From: Syntrophothermus lipocalidus DSM 12680
GTDB taxonomy: Bacteria > Bacillota > Syntrophomonadia > Syntrophomonadales > Syntrophothermaceae
Reading direction: 5' to 3'
Length of the DNA: 64,000 nt
Assembly: GCF_000092405.1 (NCBI RefSeq)
Contig: NC_014220.1
Location: 62,001 to 126,000 of the forward strand
The notes below the pieces were generated by a model. The model was given only the letters and a program-made list of their open reading frames with translations. It was not told the origin of the DNA and did not search any database. The position numbers were made by a program, and so were the translations under genes. Positions 7,547-16,504 of this stretch are shown here, one piece after another; the stretch's first letter is position 1, and each line of letters opens with the position of its first letter.

Positions 7547-8413
7547 GTGAGGACGCTGGGGTTAGCTCTCGGAGGGGGAGGTTTGCGGGGAGCAGCCCAT
7601 GTCGGGGTTCTTCAGGTTTTGCACGGGTACGGGATCATCCCTAGCTATGTGTCCGGAACCAGTGCCGGTGCGGTAGTGGCAGCCTGCTATGCCGCGGGAA
7701 TGGCGCCCAGAGAGATGGAAGAGGCGGTCCTACGGCTCAGGGCCAAGGACTATCTTGACTACGACTGGCAAGGGCTGGGCAAACTCCTTGGACACATTCT
7801 TACAGGTAGGCCGGCTCACTTCCCAGCGGGGTTTTTGAAAGGCAGCAGGCTGGAGGGACTTGTGGCTAGGTGGACGAAGGGTAAGCGCTTGTCGGAAGCG
7901 GGTTTACCGCTAGCTATTGTAGCTACGGACTTAAACTCCGGCAAAAGAGTGATTTTCACCAACCAACAATTTGAAGTGGAGGACTCGGATACCATAATTA
8001 TCAGGGAAGCTTCTTTAAGCGAGGCCGTTCGCGCTAGCGTCAGCATACCGGTTACCTTTGTTCCCAAAGAGTTGAATGGGTTGAGTCTGGTAGACGGTGC
8101 CCTGAAAGACGCGGTCCCGGTCCGGGTCCTTAAGATCATGGGCGCGGACTATGTTCTGGCGGTCAATCTGCAATCGAGACGGTTAGAGCGTCCCGTGCGT
8201 GACATTCCCGGTATTGTGACAAGGTCCATAGATATCACGGTGGAGGAGACATCGTTTTTAGAAAGGCAACTGTTCGCGGACATGGAGATACAGCCTGACG
8301 TTGAAAAAGCCGGGCTGAGCGAGGTCCACGCGATTCCAGATATCATCCGAGCCGGGCGTAGGGCTATGAGGGAAAGGGTTGGGAAACTGAAAAACGAGCT
8401 CTCGACAAGGTAA
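7547..8413 (+). CDS. patatin-like phospholipase (RssA/YlbK type)
   Basis: A 288-residue patatin-family serine lipase. The oxyanion loop GGGGLRGAAHVG (about residue 8), the nucleophile motif GTSAG (Ser about 40) and the catalytic Asp in VDGALKDAVP (about 184) form the expected Ser-Asp dyad. No signal peptide is visible, so it is probably a cytoplasmic or membrane-associated lipid acyl hydrolase. The start is GTG at 7547 after a GGGGGTTAGAAG site. It is the last intact core gene before the accessory region. Confidence 0.9.
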   Translation: MRTLGLALGGGGLRGAAHVGVLQVLHGYGIIPSYVSGTSAGAVVAACYAAGMAPREMEEAVLRLRAKDYLDYDWQGLGKLLGHILTGRPAHFPAGFLKGSRLEGLVARWTKGKRLSEAGLPLAIVATDLNSGKRVIFTNQQFEVEDSDTIIIREASLSEAVRASVSIPVTFVPKELNGLSLVDGALKDAVPVRVLKIMGADYVLAVNLQSRRLERPVRDIPGIVTRSIDITVEETSFLERQLFADMEIQPDVEKAGLSEVHAIPDIIRAGRRAMRERVGKLKNELSTR

Positions 8414-8489
8414 CCGCGAGAGAAATGGTTACATATACTAGCCAGTAGAGCAGGACGTTGTTTCGGTCCAGCCGGAGGGGTGAAAAGAA

Positions 8490-8648
8490 ATGGCTACCGA
8501 CAAGTTCGAACACGCCACTTTTTACTTGACTTCCAGACAAGTCGAAGAGATCAAGCGTCTGGCGAAAGAAAACCAGATCTCACGCAGTGCCCTGGTAAGG
8601 ATGATAATCAGAGACTACCTGGCCAAGCAGAGGGAGAACCGAAAATAG
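8490..8648 (+). CDS. small ribbon-helix-helix (CopG/MetJ-type) protein
   Basis: An ORF of 52 residues that starts at ATG 8490 after GGAGGGG. The sequence reads as a classic RHH: an N-terminal strand (EHATFYLT), helix A (SRQVEEIKRLAKEN) and helix B (SRSALVRMIIRDYLAKQ). RHH proteins act as dimeric DNA-binding repressors, often antitoxins. No toxin gene follows; degraded sequence starts directly downstream, so a partner may have been lost. Confidence 0.75.
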   Translation: MATDKFEHATFYLTSRQVEEIKRLAKENQISRSALVRMIIRDYLAKQRENRK

Positions 8649-8662
8649 TACTGGGCAGGGCT

Positions 8663-8850
8663 CTACTTATAACTCAAGGGCTGATCAAGGCTTGGACCGG
8701 GTCCAGGGATGAAGCCTGGCGTGCGGGATAGTAGCCGAAAAAGGTGCCTATAGCGCAGGCGGTCACGATTGCCAGGATAACGGAAGATAAAGATATACTG
8801 GTCGGCCATCCCACGATCCAGATAAACACTTTTGTGCTCCTAGCACTTCA
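8663..8850 (-). pseudogene. remnant of a MacB-type permease C-terminus
   Basis: Read on the minus strand, this encodes about the last 55 residues of an FtsX/MacB permease (TKVFIWIVGWPTSISLSS, then a YYPARQASSLDP end). The block 8697-8821 is nearly identical to 34191-34315, the 3' end of the intact permease gene, with about two differences. Beyond it the similarity decays. No start or upstream part of the gene remains. It lies at the left edge of the accessory region, in the same orientation as the intact copy at the right edge. Confidence 0.8.
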
Positions 8851-8906
8851 ACCGGTAAACATCGCCATCGTTCAAGTATTTAACCTTAATCCCTAACCTG
8901 TAGTAC

Positions 8907-9020
8907 TCATCTTTCTACCAAAGGCAGGCCTAGATCCACGACAATACGGGTGTCCCCGCTCTGCAGTTCAACGCAGGAGCCGCCTACCTCTTGTGTTCCC
9001 CGATGAATCTTGATTTTCAT
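8907..9020 (-). pseudogene. N-terminal fragment of an MBL-fold metallo-hydrolase
   Basis: From an ATG at 9020 the minus strand encodes 37 residues (IHRGTQEVGGSCVELQSG, then TRIVVDLGLPL) before a stop. This matches the first strands of MBL-fold hydrolases related to RNase J/exonuclease types, where the family normally runs for 300 residues or more. The HxHxDH metal site is gone, so it is a truncated relic. Confidence 0.55.
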
Positions 9021-9130
9021 AATTCTTCCCTGTGCATTTAAGGTCTTGAATTCCAGGCCAAGTATTGGCAGGATTTAGGAAGTAGGCCTGTTGACAAGAG
9101 CAAGACAAAAGCAGTACGTTGTAAGAGGCA

Positions 9131-9223
9131 GGTGTTTGTGTTGCGAAAGATAACCGGCCCTACCAGACCCTGATACGCTCCTGGGTAGCCGAAGCCATCA
9201 GGCGGGAGGAGAGGGAGAAGTAG
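9131..9223 (+). pseudogene. C-terminal remnant of a ribbon-helix-helix antitoxin
   Basis: The frame ending at TAG 9221-9223 reads RPYQTLIRSWVAEAIRREE. This is the second-helix signature of BrnA/CopG-like antitoxins (PYQTLIRSW). It is cut off upstream by a stop codon and lacks a start. Confidence 0.4.
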
Positions 9224-9572
9224 TAAACCGAAGTGACCGAAGGTCCATGTAGCCACAAGCCCTGCGAAAGAACCCTGCCTTTGAAAAGTGTAGGGTTCCT
9301 CTGTTTTCAGGGGTGATATATGCTACTGACCGGGGGGACGGATTAGTGTCGCCAAACAAGAGAATCTGCGAGTAGGGGTGCCGTTACCCAAATAATTTTT
9401 CAGCATGCAACGGTCACAATTGACACAACTATGTCAACGCCCGCCTGGTACTATGAAAGCGAAAACCCTTTTCCAAAATCGACACAAAACGATTTCCTCA
9501 GAAGGAAAATAACGGCTCCGGTGAAGTAAAGAAGAAAAGCGGTAATAAACCGTGTCGCCGGGAGTGTTGGCA
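9224..9572. other. non-coding stretch with one small palindrome
   Basis: No coding pattern is visible on either strand. The only structure noted is an inverted repeat TTGACA-6-TGTCAA (9420-9437), which could be an operator for the downstream WYL regulator gene or chance. Confidence 0.35.
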
Positions 9573-9949
9573 GTGGCAGGCAAGGGCAGAAAAGACGCCA
9601 GCAAGCTTTTGAGGTCGAACATGATCGTCGAGGTGCTGAACCGCAAGACGCCGTACGGAGGCGTAACCATAGCGGAACTGGCAGAGAGATTCGAGGTAAG
9701 CGAGCGACAGATCAGGCGAGACCTGGAAAACTGCTCTACCACCCGTCTCAGGAAATAGAAAAGGAACTTCCCGACGGTTCGGTTGTCGTATCGTTTGAAG
9801 GATGCGGGCTTTCGGAAATGGTAGCCTGGCTCCTGCAGTGGGGCGACATGGCCGAGGTATTGTCCCCGAATAGTCTGAGGGACGAAGTGAGGCAAGTGGC
9901 AGAAAAAATCGCCCGCGTGTACACTCAAGCTGAAGAGTGGAAAACCTGA
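9573..9949 (+). pseudogene. WYL-domain transcriptional regulator with internal deletion
   Basis: The first part (from GTG 9573) encodes an N-terminal HTH of the WYL/DeoR type (LLRSNMIVEVL, then VTIAELAERFEVSERQIRRDLE). At about 9735 the frame runs into a stop. Another frame continues with the family's C-terminal WCX domain (YHPSQEIEKELPDGSVVVSF, then VAWLLQWGDMAEVLSP) to the TGA at 9947. The central WYL domain is missing, so a deletion of several hundred bases removed it. WYL regulators often control mobile or defence loci. The last 13 bases overlap the next gene. Confidence 0.75.
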
Positions 9950-11004
9950 CCCGGGAACTGAAGCAAAAAGCAAAGGAGAAACCACAAATGCCTTTCAGAG
10001 CGTTGATAAAATCGAGAACCCAGGGGATATCCGCAAAAGGCAACCCGTACATCAGCATGCAGTTGGCCGTCAAACCGGGAGCTGTGCCGGAAATGGGACA
10101 GGCGAGGCATATAAAGGCCAACAGATGGACTGCGGGTGAAGATGATATTTCGAACCTGGTTCCCGGCCGTTGGATAAACGTCAACAGATACACAGTAACT
10201 GAGAATGAAAGGTACGAAACGTCCTTGTCGATATGGGAATACGAAGTGACAGATCCGCCCGAAGATCCCGAACGCTACGTAGAAACCAGCAAAAGACCGG
10301 CAGACGAACTGTGGGAAGACCTGCTTTCCCTGGTGCAGAGAATAAACGACGGGGACCTCAAAAACATGGTAAGAGCCCTGCTCGACGAAAACCGGGAAGC
10401 CTTCTGCAGGACACCGGCAGCGAAGCAGTACCATCACGCATACGTAGGCGGGCTGGTGGAGCACACCCTGGAAGTGGTGAGAATCGCCCTGGCGAGTGCG
10501 GAGGCGATGAACGAAAACGGCGTTGTCGTGGATACGGACGTGCTTCTGGCCGGGGCCGTTCTGCACGACATAGGCAAGACAAAGGAGTACGAGATAGACA
10601 GGTATGGCGTCATTACCATAAACGAGTCGGTCAAGCTGAAGGGCGACCACTGCCTGCTGGGCAGGGACATGCTGTACAGGTTCTGGGAAAACGACTGGCC
10701 GTTGAAGTGGAAGGTATCCGAAAGTAGGATTGACGCCATAGCCCATCTCATTTTGAGCCATCACGGGCAGCTCGAGTGGAGGGCAATCGTGGAGCCGGCG
10801 ACAACGGAAGCCGTGATTCTGCACCTTGCAGACATGATATCTTCCAAGGCAAACGGAATCGACAGGGCTATCAAGTCCGCCAGGGAAAACGGAGTGGCTG
10901 GCAGGTTCAGGCTGTACGACAGGAGTATATATCCGTGGGTAGGGACTGAGCAGAGTGAGCGGGAAATGTGGCCGGAGGAATCGAGCGACAGCGAGGAATG
11001 GTAA
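9937..11004 (+). CDS. OB-fold/HD-domain 3'-5' exoribonuclease (YhaM-like)
   Basis: A 355-residue protein with an OB-fold-like N-terminal half (about 15-110) and an HD domain (about 165-320). The metal ligands are visible: HHAYVGGLVEHTL (His near 170 and 178), HDIGK (His-Asp near 210), HLILSHHG and HLADMISS. This is the layout of YhaM/CBF1 3'-5' exonucleases acting on RNA or ssDNA. The GTG start sits inside the end of the broken WYL gene, so translation was probably coupled to it. It is intact while its neighbours upstream are decayed. Location in the accessory region suggests a horizontally acquired paralogue rather than the housekeeping copy. Confidence 0.82.
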   Translation: MENLTRELKQKAKEKPQMPFRALIKSRTQGISAKGNPYISMQLAVKPGAVPEMGQARHIKANRWTAGEDDISNLVPGRWINVNRYTVTENERYETSLSIWEYEVTDPPEDPERYVETSKRPADELWEDLLSLVQRINDGDLKNMVRALLDENREAFCRTPAAKQYHHAYVGGLVEHTLEVVRIALASAEAMNENGVVVDTDVLLAGAVLHDIGKTKEYEIDRYGVITINESVKLKGDHCLLGRDMLYRFWENDWPLKWKVSESRIDAIAHLILSHHGQLEWRAIVEPATTEAVILHLADMISSKANGIDRAIKSARENGVAGRFRLYDRSIYPWVGTEQSEREMWPEESSDSEEW

Positions 11005-11092
11005 ACGGTGGAGGCACCGCCTGCAGACGCAGGCGGTAGAAAACCGCGTTCGGAAAAGGAACAGGGAATCTCGGGGAACGGGAGGGTAAGAA

Positions 11093-11455
11093 GTGGTCGC
11101 AGCTAACGAATTCCTGGGGAGATTGACGCTGCGTAACGAATATGAAGTTTTCGCATCCGCAACAAATCCCAGCCAGTACATAGTACGGCAGCGGAGCAAG
11201 TCGCAGGTGTTCGAGGACCGCGTTTTGAAAGAGAATGTTCGAGTTCTTCACCAATATTTAAAGGGAAAGATGGTTACAGTCAATGGCGTGTTGGACGAGA
11301 TAGACCGAGGGGCCATACCCGGCTTGAAGCTTTACTGTTACGGATATAAAAGGCGATTTGAGGTTCAAAACATCCTCATAGTCTTATGTTCTCTCGGACT
11401 TGCTACAGTGGAAAAGCAAGGACGTGGGTTTATCTACAGAGTCGCGATAAGTTAG
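11093..11455 (+). CDS. hypothetical protein, winged-helix-like
   Basis: A 120-residue protein of unknown function. The GTG start follows GGAGGG by six bases. The middle (LKENVRVLHQYLKGKMVTVNGVLDEI) and end (NILIVLCSLGLATVEKQGRGFIYRV) look like a helix-turn-helix followed by a wing, so DNA binding is possible. It lies 138 bases upstream of the helicase-nuclease gene in the same direction and could be its regulator. Confidence 0.5.
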   Translation: MVAANEFLGRLTLRNEYEVFASATNPSQYIVRQRSKSQVFEDRVLKENVRVLHQYLKGKMVTVNGVLDEIDRGAIPGLKLYCYGYKRRFEVQNILIVLCSLGLATVEKQGRGFIYRVAIS

Positions 11456-11592
11456 TAAGCTCCTTTCTAATGTTACTGCGTGGCTATTGTTACTCAAACC
11501 TTGGCGCGAGCGAGATGGCGATGTTGAAGTTTTTGCCAACCGCTTAATATTTATGAAGTTTATGAACTACTGTTTCTAAATGCTGAAGTGGG

Positions 11593-14500
11593 GTGAGATC
11601 TGGCGTGGGTGACGATACAAATGTCCGCTTATCAAAGGAAAGATTAACCAGCCTTTACAAATTCCTTAGGGAGTATGTCCAACTGCGTTACAATTTTCCA
11701 AGAGAAATTAACAACCATCCTTGGTATCGTTGGCTAAAAGACTTTCCTGAGCACCATGCAATTCAGCGAAGATTAGTCATTTATAGCGATGACGATGACG
11801 AGTACAGAGAAAATTGTGTATCGGAAATTGGGTCATACGACACTGTTATCGCAGTGCGCCGACCTCAACTCACTGAGCCTCCAAAATTGCCGAAATCTCT
11901 CGAAGGATGGTTACAACCCGGGTGGGACGACCCTTTCCAGGAGGCAAAACCATACTCCAGTAGGAACGCGCAGGACGCATACCAAAACACACAAGTTGTT
12001 CGTTTTGAGGATGATAAGCAGCGCGAGAAGGACTTGCAAAAATGGCTAAGCTTGCGCGCGAAATGGGCAGAAAATGAGCGTCCTGCAAGGGAAGCTATGA
12101 GAGTTTTTGAAGATCTATATGAACTATACGGACAGTTGAGTCGGGAAGGTGGACGATTTGAGCTAGTAGTTGGTGACGGCATCCTCAGCTGGACATATGA
12201 ACATGGTAGCATTTATCATCCTCTGATACTAATTCCTGTTCAATTGGAATTCGATGCTGATGTGCCAGAATTTCGCATTATAGACATAGGCGCAACTCCA
12301 GAGCTGTATACTGCTGCACTTCGCGATACCAACGTTGATCCACAACAACTGGGTCGTATCCGGCAGGAACTAGAGAGTGGCGGGTTTCATCCGTTGGGAA
12401 GCGGAGATGCTTCTGGCTTCCTTCGACGGCTCGTACAAGCGCTATCTCCGCACGGACAGTTTGTTGAAAGTGGATTACCACCGAAAAAAACGGAGCAGCC
12501 AGTTATCGGACGATATCCAGTGCTCTTTCTGCGTCAGCGCAATCAAGGTTTTGCAAATGCAATAGATGTTATCCTTAAGAACTTGCCTGAACGCGAGGAT
12601 ATACCGCCGTTTCTGTCAAGGATAGTGGGTGTCGAGCCACCAGATAGTGACAATGCATCCAATGACACTGCAGTCGAAACATTGCCTGGCATCGAGCCCG
12701 AGGAAATTCTTTTCAGCAAGCAATGGAACAACGAACAGATGCAGATTGTGGATCGATTGCAACGGCATGGCGGAGTAATTGTCCAGGGGCCGCCAGGTAC
12801 AGGAAAAACTCATACCATTGCCAACCTGATTGGGCATCTTCTTGCCCAAGGCAAGACGGTGCTTGTTACTGCACATACTTCAAAAGCATTACGTGTATTG
12901 CGGGACCAGATAGCGGATCAGTTGCGTCCACTATGCGTGAGTGTGCTCGATGACGATTTAGAGAGCAGGAAGCAGCTTGAAGAAGCCGTGCATCACATTG
13001 CGATAAGAGTTACCCAAAGTGATGCGGACTCTCTTGAAAAAAGGGCAGAGGGATTGGCTTTTCAGAGAAAGCGGCTAATACAAGAGATAAGGGAATTAAA
13101 ACAGAAACTAATGGAGGCTGTTGGCAGCGAATACCGGGAAATAGTCGTTGCCGGAAAGTCATTTGACCCTTCCAAAGCAGCGCAATTTGTTGCAGAAGGA
13201 GTTTCGTGCCACGATTGGATTCCAGGTCCAGTTGAACTGGGGGCACCCTTGCCGTTATCAGAAGAGGAATTAACCAAACTGTATCGAAGCAACGGTTACC
13301 TCACGACCGAGGAAGAATCTGAAATGGACACGGTACTCCGAATCCCCGAAGACCTTCCAGAACCTGAAGATTTTGAAAGAATGGTATCTCTTCTCGGCTG
13401 CCCCGTAGAGAAAAACTCAGCAGAACTTTGGGACTCCAATTCGAAAATCGAGCGCTCAATCGAAGAACTGGAGCGTCTTACTCAAGAAGCAGAGGTGCTC
13501 GGGAAAAAGTTACTAGAGGCCGAACTATGGGAACTGGCCATCGCGGAAGCGGGAATGAAGGGGGAGAAGCACAAAGAACCATGGCAGAAATTGCTGGAGC
13601 TAACTGACCAGATCGACGATTACCTTGCCGATTGTCAGGATCTGTTGATGTTACACCGCCCGCAGTTGGCTAGAGAGGAAGATATACTTTATGAAGAGCA
13701 GGAAACCTTGTGTCAAAGAGTGGCCAGCGAACTGGAACGTCGAGGAGGAAAGGTAAATAAGCTTTCTCTGATACTGAATCCAACTTTACGGAGATTTACG
13801 CAGAACGCCAGAGTGGCATCAGGTCAACCCCAGCTACCCGAACACTTCAAAGCTTTGGCCGCTGCTGCGCGATTGGCGCAGTTGCGTAAAGAATTATGGC
13901 AGCGATGGAACTATTTGATAGAGGAGCGGGGAGGTCCGTCTCTCGGAGTCTTGGAAGGAGAGCCAGAACGAGTTGCTTCACGTTACGGCCATCGCATCAA
14001 GTACTGGTTGGGATTTTGGAAAGATCTCTTTTTACCCTTAAAAGAAAAAATAGAGGACGAGGGGTTTAAATGGGACATCTTTCGCCAGCTACAGAATCCC
14101 GACTTCTCCGAGGGTGGCGAATTGAGGGTTTTAGGGGATGCTTTGTTAGAACAACTGCCTGAGATATTGAAAAGCAGGGTTTTGACCCTTCGGCAGTCCA
14201 AAGCCATCGACGAGATTACGGAACTTGAGAAGAAACTGCTCGAAGTTTCCAAGGGCGCAAAAGAGAGTGGAATTATTGAGAAGTTGTCAGTGGCGGTGAG
14301 AAAACTTGATGTGGAGGCCTATCGAGAACTAATCAAGAGGATTGCCGATCTAAAAAAGAAACAGGGTGACTTCCGGGATCGCCAACAGCTCTTAGCGTGC
14401 CTTGAGTGTGTTGCGCCCGGTTGGGCGGAAGCAATCCGGAGCCGGAAAGGAGTACATGGCAAGGAGGATATACCGGGAGATCCCTATGTAGCTTGGCAGT

Positions 14501-16137
14501 GGCGACAGCTTAACGATGAGCTGACGAGAAGAGCTTCAACATCAATTCCAGAGTTACAGGAAGAACTGGAGAAGAAAACAACGGTTCTCCGCCAGGTGAC
14601 GACCGAACTCATAGAACAGCGGGCTTGGGCTGAGCAATGCAGGCGCACAAACCTGCATCAGCGACTGGCCTTGGTTGGGTGGCTCAATGTAATGAAACGA
14701 CTGGGTAAGGGAACAGGTAAAAGAGCTCCCCAACTGCGAGTCGAGGCTTCCCGTCGGCTCAGGGATGCTCGCGAAGCGGTACCGGTTTGGATTATGCCGA
14801 TTGCAAGGGCTGTCGAACAGTTTGATCCCAGTAGTACCAGATTCGATGTTGTAATAGTTGACGAGGCTAGCCAGTGTGACATTCTTGGTCTGGCAGTGTT
14901 GTATCTAGGCAAAAGTACCATAGTGGTCGGAGACCACGAACAGGTGAGCCCCGAAGGGGTTGGGCAGGAATTGGAACGGATAACTTCACTTATTTCTGAG
15001 TATCTCAGTGATATACCTAATGCTGCACTTTATGATGGTAGACGTTCTGTCTATGACATAGCGCGCGAGGCTTTTGGTGGGGTCATCATGTTAGTGGAGC
15101 ATTTCCGGTGTGTGCCAGAAATCATCCAGTTCAGTAACAGCCTGTGCTACAATGGACGGATAAGACCATTGAGAGAGTCCAGCAATGTTGCACTTAAACC
15201 TCATGTTGTACCATACCGTGTTAGGGAAGCATATGCGGAAAAAAAGATAAACAAAAAGGAAGCCCTAGAATTGGCTTCATTGCTCTTAGCGGCAGTACAG
15301 CACCCAGCATATAAAGGGAAAACGTTTGGCGTTGTTTCGTTGGTGGGTGAGGACCAAGCTCGCTTAATAGACTCTTTTTTGCGCACGTATCTATCTGAAA
15401 GGGAGTACAAGGAGCGCCGCATCCTTTGCGGCACCGCAGCTCAGTTTCAGGGCGACGAACGGGACGTGATGTTCCTATCTCTTGTAGATGCGCCTGCTGG
15501 AGGTCCACTGCCTATGCGAGAGGACGATAGGTTTCGGCAGCGGTTTAACGTTGCTGCCAGCAGGGCACGGGATCAAATGTGGGTTGTTTATTCGCTTGAC
15601 CTGCATGTTGATTTGAAGCCGGGAGACCTCCGACGTCGGCTGATAGAGTACGCCCTAGACCCAAACGCTCAAAATCGAGCCCTCGCATCTGAAATCAGCC
15701 GGACCCAATCCCCGTTTGAACGCGAGGTACTGCAGCGGTTGGTGCGCTCCGGCTACCGCGTGCGAGCCCAGTGGCCGGTTGGTTACTATTTTATTGACCT
15801 CGTCGTAGAAAGTACTGGCGGCAGAATAGCCATTGAATGCGACGGGGACCGTTGGCATCCAGTTGAAAAACTAGAGGAAGATCTAGCTCGTCAAGCTGTT
15901 TTGGAGCGGTTAGGGTGGAAATTCATCCGCATCCGCGGAAGTGAGTTTTATCGCGATAAAGATGGGACTATGGAACGGGTTTTCAAACAGCTCCGTTCGT
16001 ATGGCACAGAACCAGAGGGTCAGGTGTGCGAAGCAAGTTCAAGCAATAACCGTAGCGAGTTGGTGGATGAGATTATCTCTAAGGCAACTCTGATTAGCTC
16101 TGAATGGGAAACGGACCAAGTTCGGAAATGTGTGTGA
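11593..16137 (+). CDS. SF1 helicase fused to a Vsr/DUF559-like nuclease, probable defence protein
   Basis: A 1514-residue protein. The N-terminal ~380 residues are of unassigned fold. An Upf1/Dna2-type SF1 helicase core follows: Walker A GPPGTGKT at 399-406, DEAS at 1090-1093 and motif VI-like FNVAASRARDQMWVV near 1316. A long coiled-coil/helical insertion (about 480-1050) separates motifs I and II. The C-terminus (about 1373-1460) is a PD-(D/E)XK nuclease of Vsr/DUF559 type: SPFEREV, D1402, E1415 in IAIECDGDRWH, then the LGWKFIRIRG strand. Helicase-Vsr giants recur in prokaryotic defence islands, where they are thought to degrade invading DNA. The start could also be GTG 11605, which has better spacing to GTGGGGTGAG. 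A PLD nuclease is excluded because no HKD motif is present. Confidence 0.85.
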   Translation: MRSGVGDDTNVRLSKERLTSLYKFLREYVQLRYNFPREINNHPWYRWLKDFPEHHAIQRRLVIYSDDDDEYRENCVSEIGSYDTVIAVRRPQLTEPPKLPKSLEGWLQPGWDDPFQEAKPYSSRNAQDAYQNTQVVRFEDDKQREKDLQKWLSLRAKWAENERPAREAMRVFEDLYELYGQLSREGGRFELVVGDGILSWTYEHGSIYHPLILIPVQLEFDADVPEFRIIDIGATPELYTAALRDTNVDPQQLGRIRQELESGGFHPLGSGDASGFLRRLVQALSPHGQFVESGLPPKKTEQPVIGRYPVLFLRQRNQGFANAIDVILKNLPEREDIPPFLSRIVGVEPPDSDNASNDTAVETLPGIEPEEILFSKQWNNEQMQIVDRLQRHGGVIVQGPPGTGKTHTIANLIGHLLAQGKTVLVTAHTSKALRVLRDQIADQLRPLCVSVLDDDLESRKQLEEAVHHIAIRVTQSDADSLEKRAEGLAFQRKRLIQEIRELKQKLMEAVGSEYREIVVAGKSFDPSKAAQFVAEGVSCHDWIPGPVELGAPLPLSEEELTKLYRSNGYLTTEEESEMDTVLRIPEDLPEPEDFERMVSLLGCPVEKNSAELWDSNSKIERSIEELERLTQEAEVLGKKLLEAELWELAIAEAGMKGEKHKEPWQKLLELTDQIDDYLADCQDLLMLHRPQLAREEDILYEEQETLCQRVASELERRGGKVNKLSLILNPTLRRFTQNARVASGQPQLPEHFKALAAAARLAQLRKELWQRWNYLIEERGGPSLGVLEGEPERVASRYGHRIKYWLGFWKDLFLPLKEKIEDEGFKWDIFRQLQNPDFSEGGELRVLGDALLEQLPEILKSRVLTLRQSKAIDEITELEKKLLEVSKGAKESGIIEKLSVAVRKLDVEAYRELIKRIADLKKKQGDFRDRQQLLACLECVAPGWAEAIRSRKGVHGKEDIPGDPYVAWQWRQLNDELTRRASTSIPELQEELEKKTTVLRQVTTELIEQRAWAEQCRRTNLHQRLALVGWLNVMKRLGKGTGKRAPQLRVEASRRLRDAREAVPVWIMPIARAVEQFDPSSTRFDVVIVDEASQCDILGLAVLYLGKSTIVVGDHEQVSPEGVGQELERITSLISEYLSDIPNAALYDGRRSVYDIAREAFGGVIMLVEHFRCVPEIIQFSNSLCYNGRIRPLRESSNVALKPHVVPYRVREAYAEKKINKKEALELASLLLAAVQHPAYKGKTFGVVSLVGEDQARLIDSFLRTYLSEREYKERRILCGTAAQFQGDERDVMFLSLVDAPAGGPLPMREDDRFRQRFNVAASRARDQMWVVYSLDLHVDLKPGDLRRRLIEYALDPNAQNRALASEISRTQSPFEREVLQRLVRSGYRVRAQWPVGYYFIDLVVESTGGRIAIECDGDRWHPVEKLEEDLARQAVLERLGWKFIRIRGSEFYRDKDGTMERVFKQLRSYGTEPEGQVCEASSSNNRSELVDEIISKATLISSEWETDQVRKCV

Positions 16138-16504
16138 AAACACATTTTATGATGGTAGTGACCAATTGAGCTAGAGATAGTTGATATTTGGACGTGTTTT
16201 CCTGGCTGGCGGAACCAGTACTCGAGACAAGTCTCTTCACGTACATAAATGTATTATTCCATACACACTTCAAATTTGTTTCGGGAAGCACGGTTCAGCT
16301 GCATTGTCTGTTAGCTTGTATCTGGCAATTTAGCATTCGACAAAATATCTGATGCTGCAAGTCAGAGCCGATGCTAACGTGTTTTTGAAGCATTGCGGGG
16401 TCAGATCAGGTCGTAGTCTGTCGGGTACAAACAATTTTAAGGAGAGAGTTGTAAACTGAATCAGCGTAATGTCTCGCATTTTCAAGATCCTAGTACGGCG
16501 TGAT
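16138..16504. other. no gene seen
   Basis: About 370 bases between the helicase gene and the IS. I see no convincing coding frame, terminator or repeat. It ends at the inverted repeat of the IS256-type element. Confidence 0.5.

Noticed and set aside
8480-8731. Open frame of 83 codons after the patatin gene
   Set aside because: Shadow of the ribbon-helix-helix gene at 8490-8648, which has the better start and a clear domain; its end runs into the MacB relic.
9925-11199. Long minus-strand open frame of 424 codons
   Set aside because: It is antisense to the YhaM-like gene, whose HD motifs are clear on the plus strand. The minus frame has no ribosome site or family pattern.
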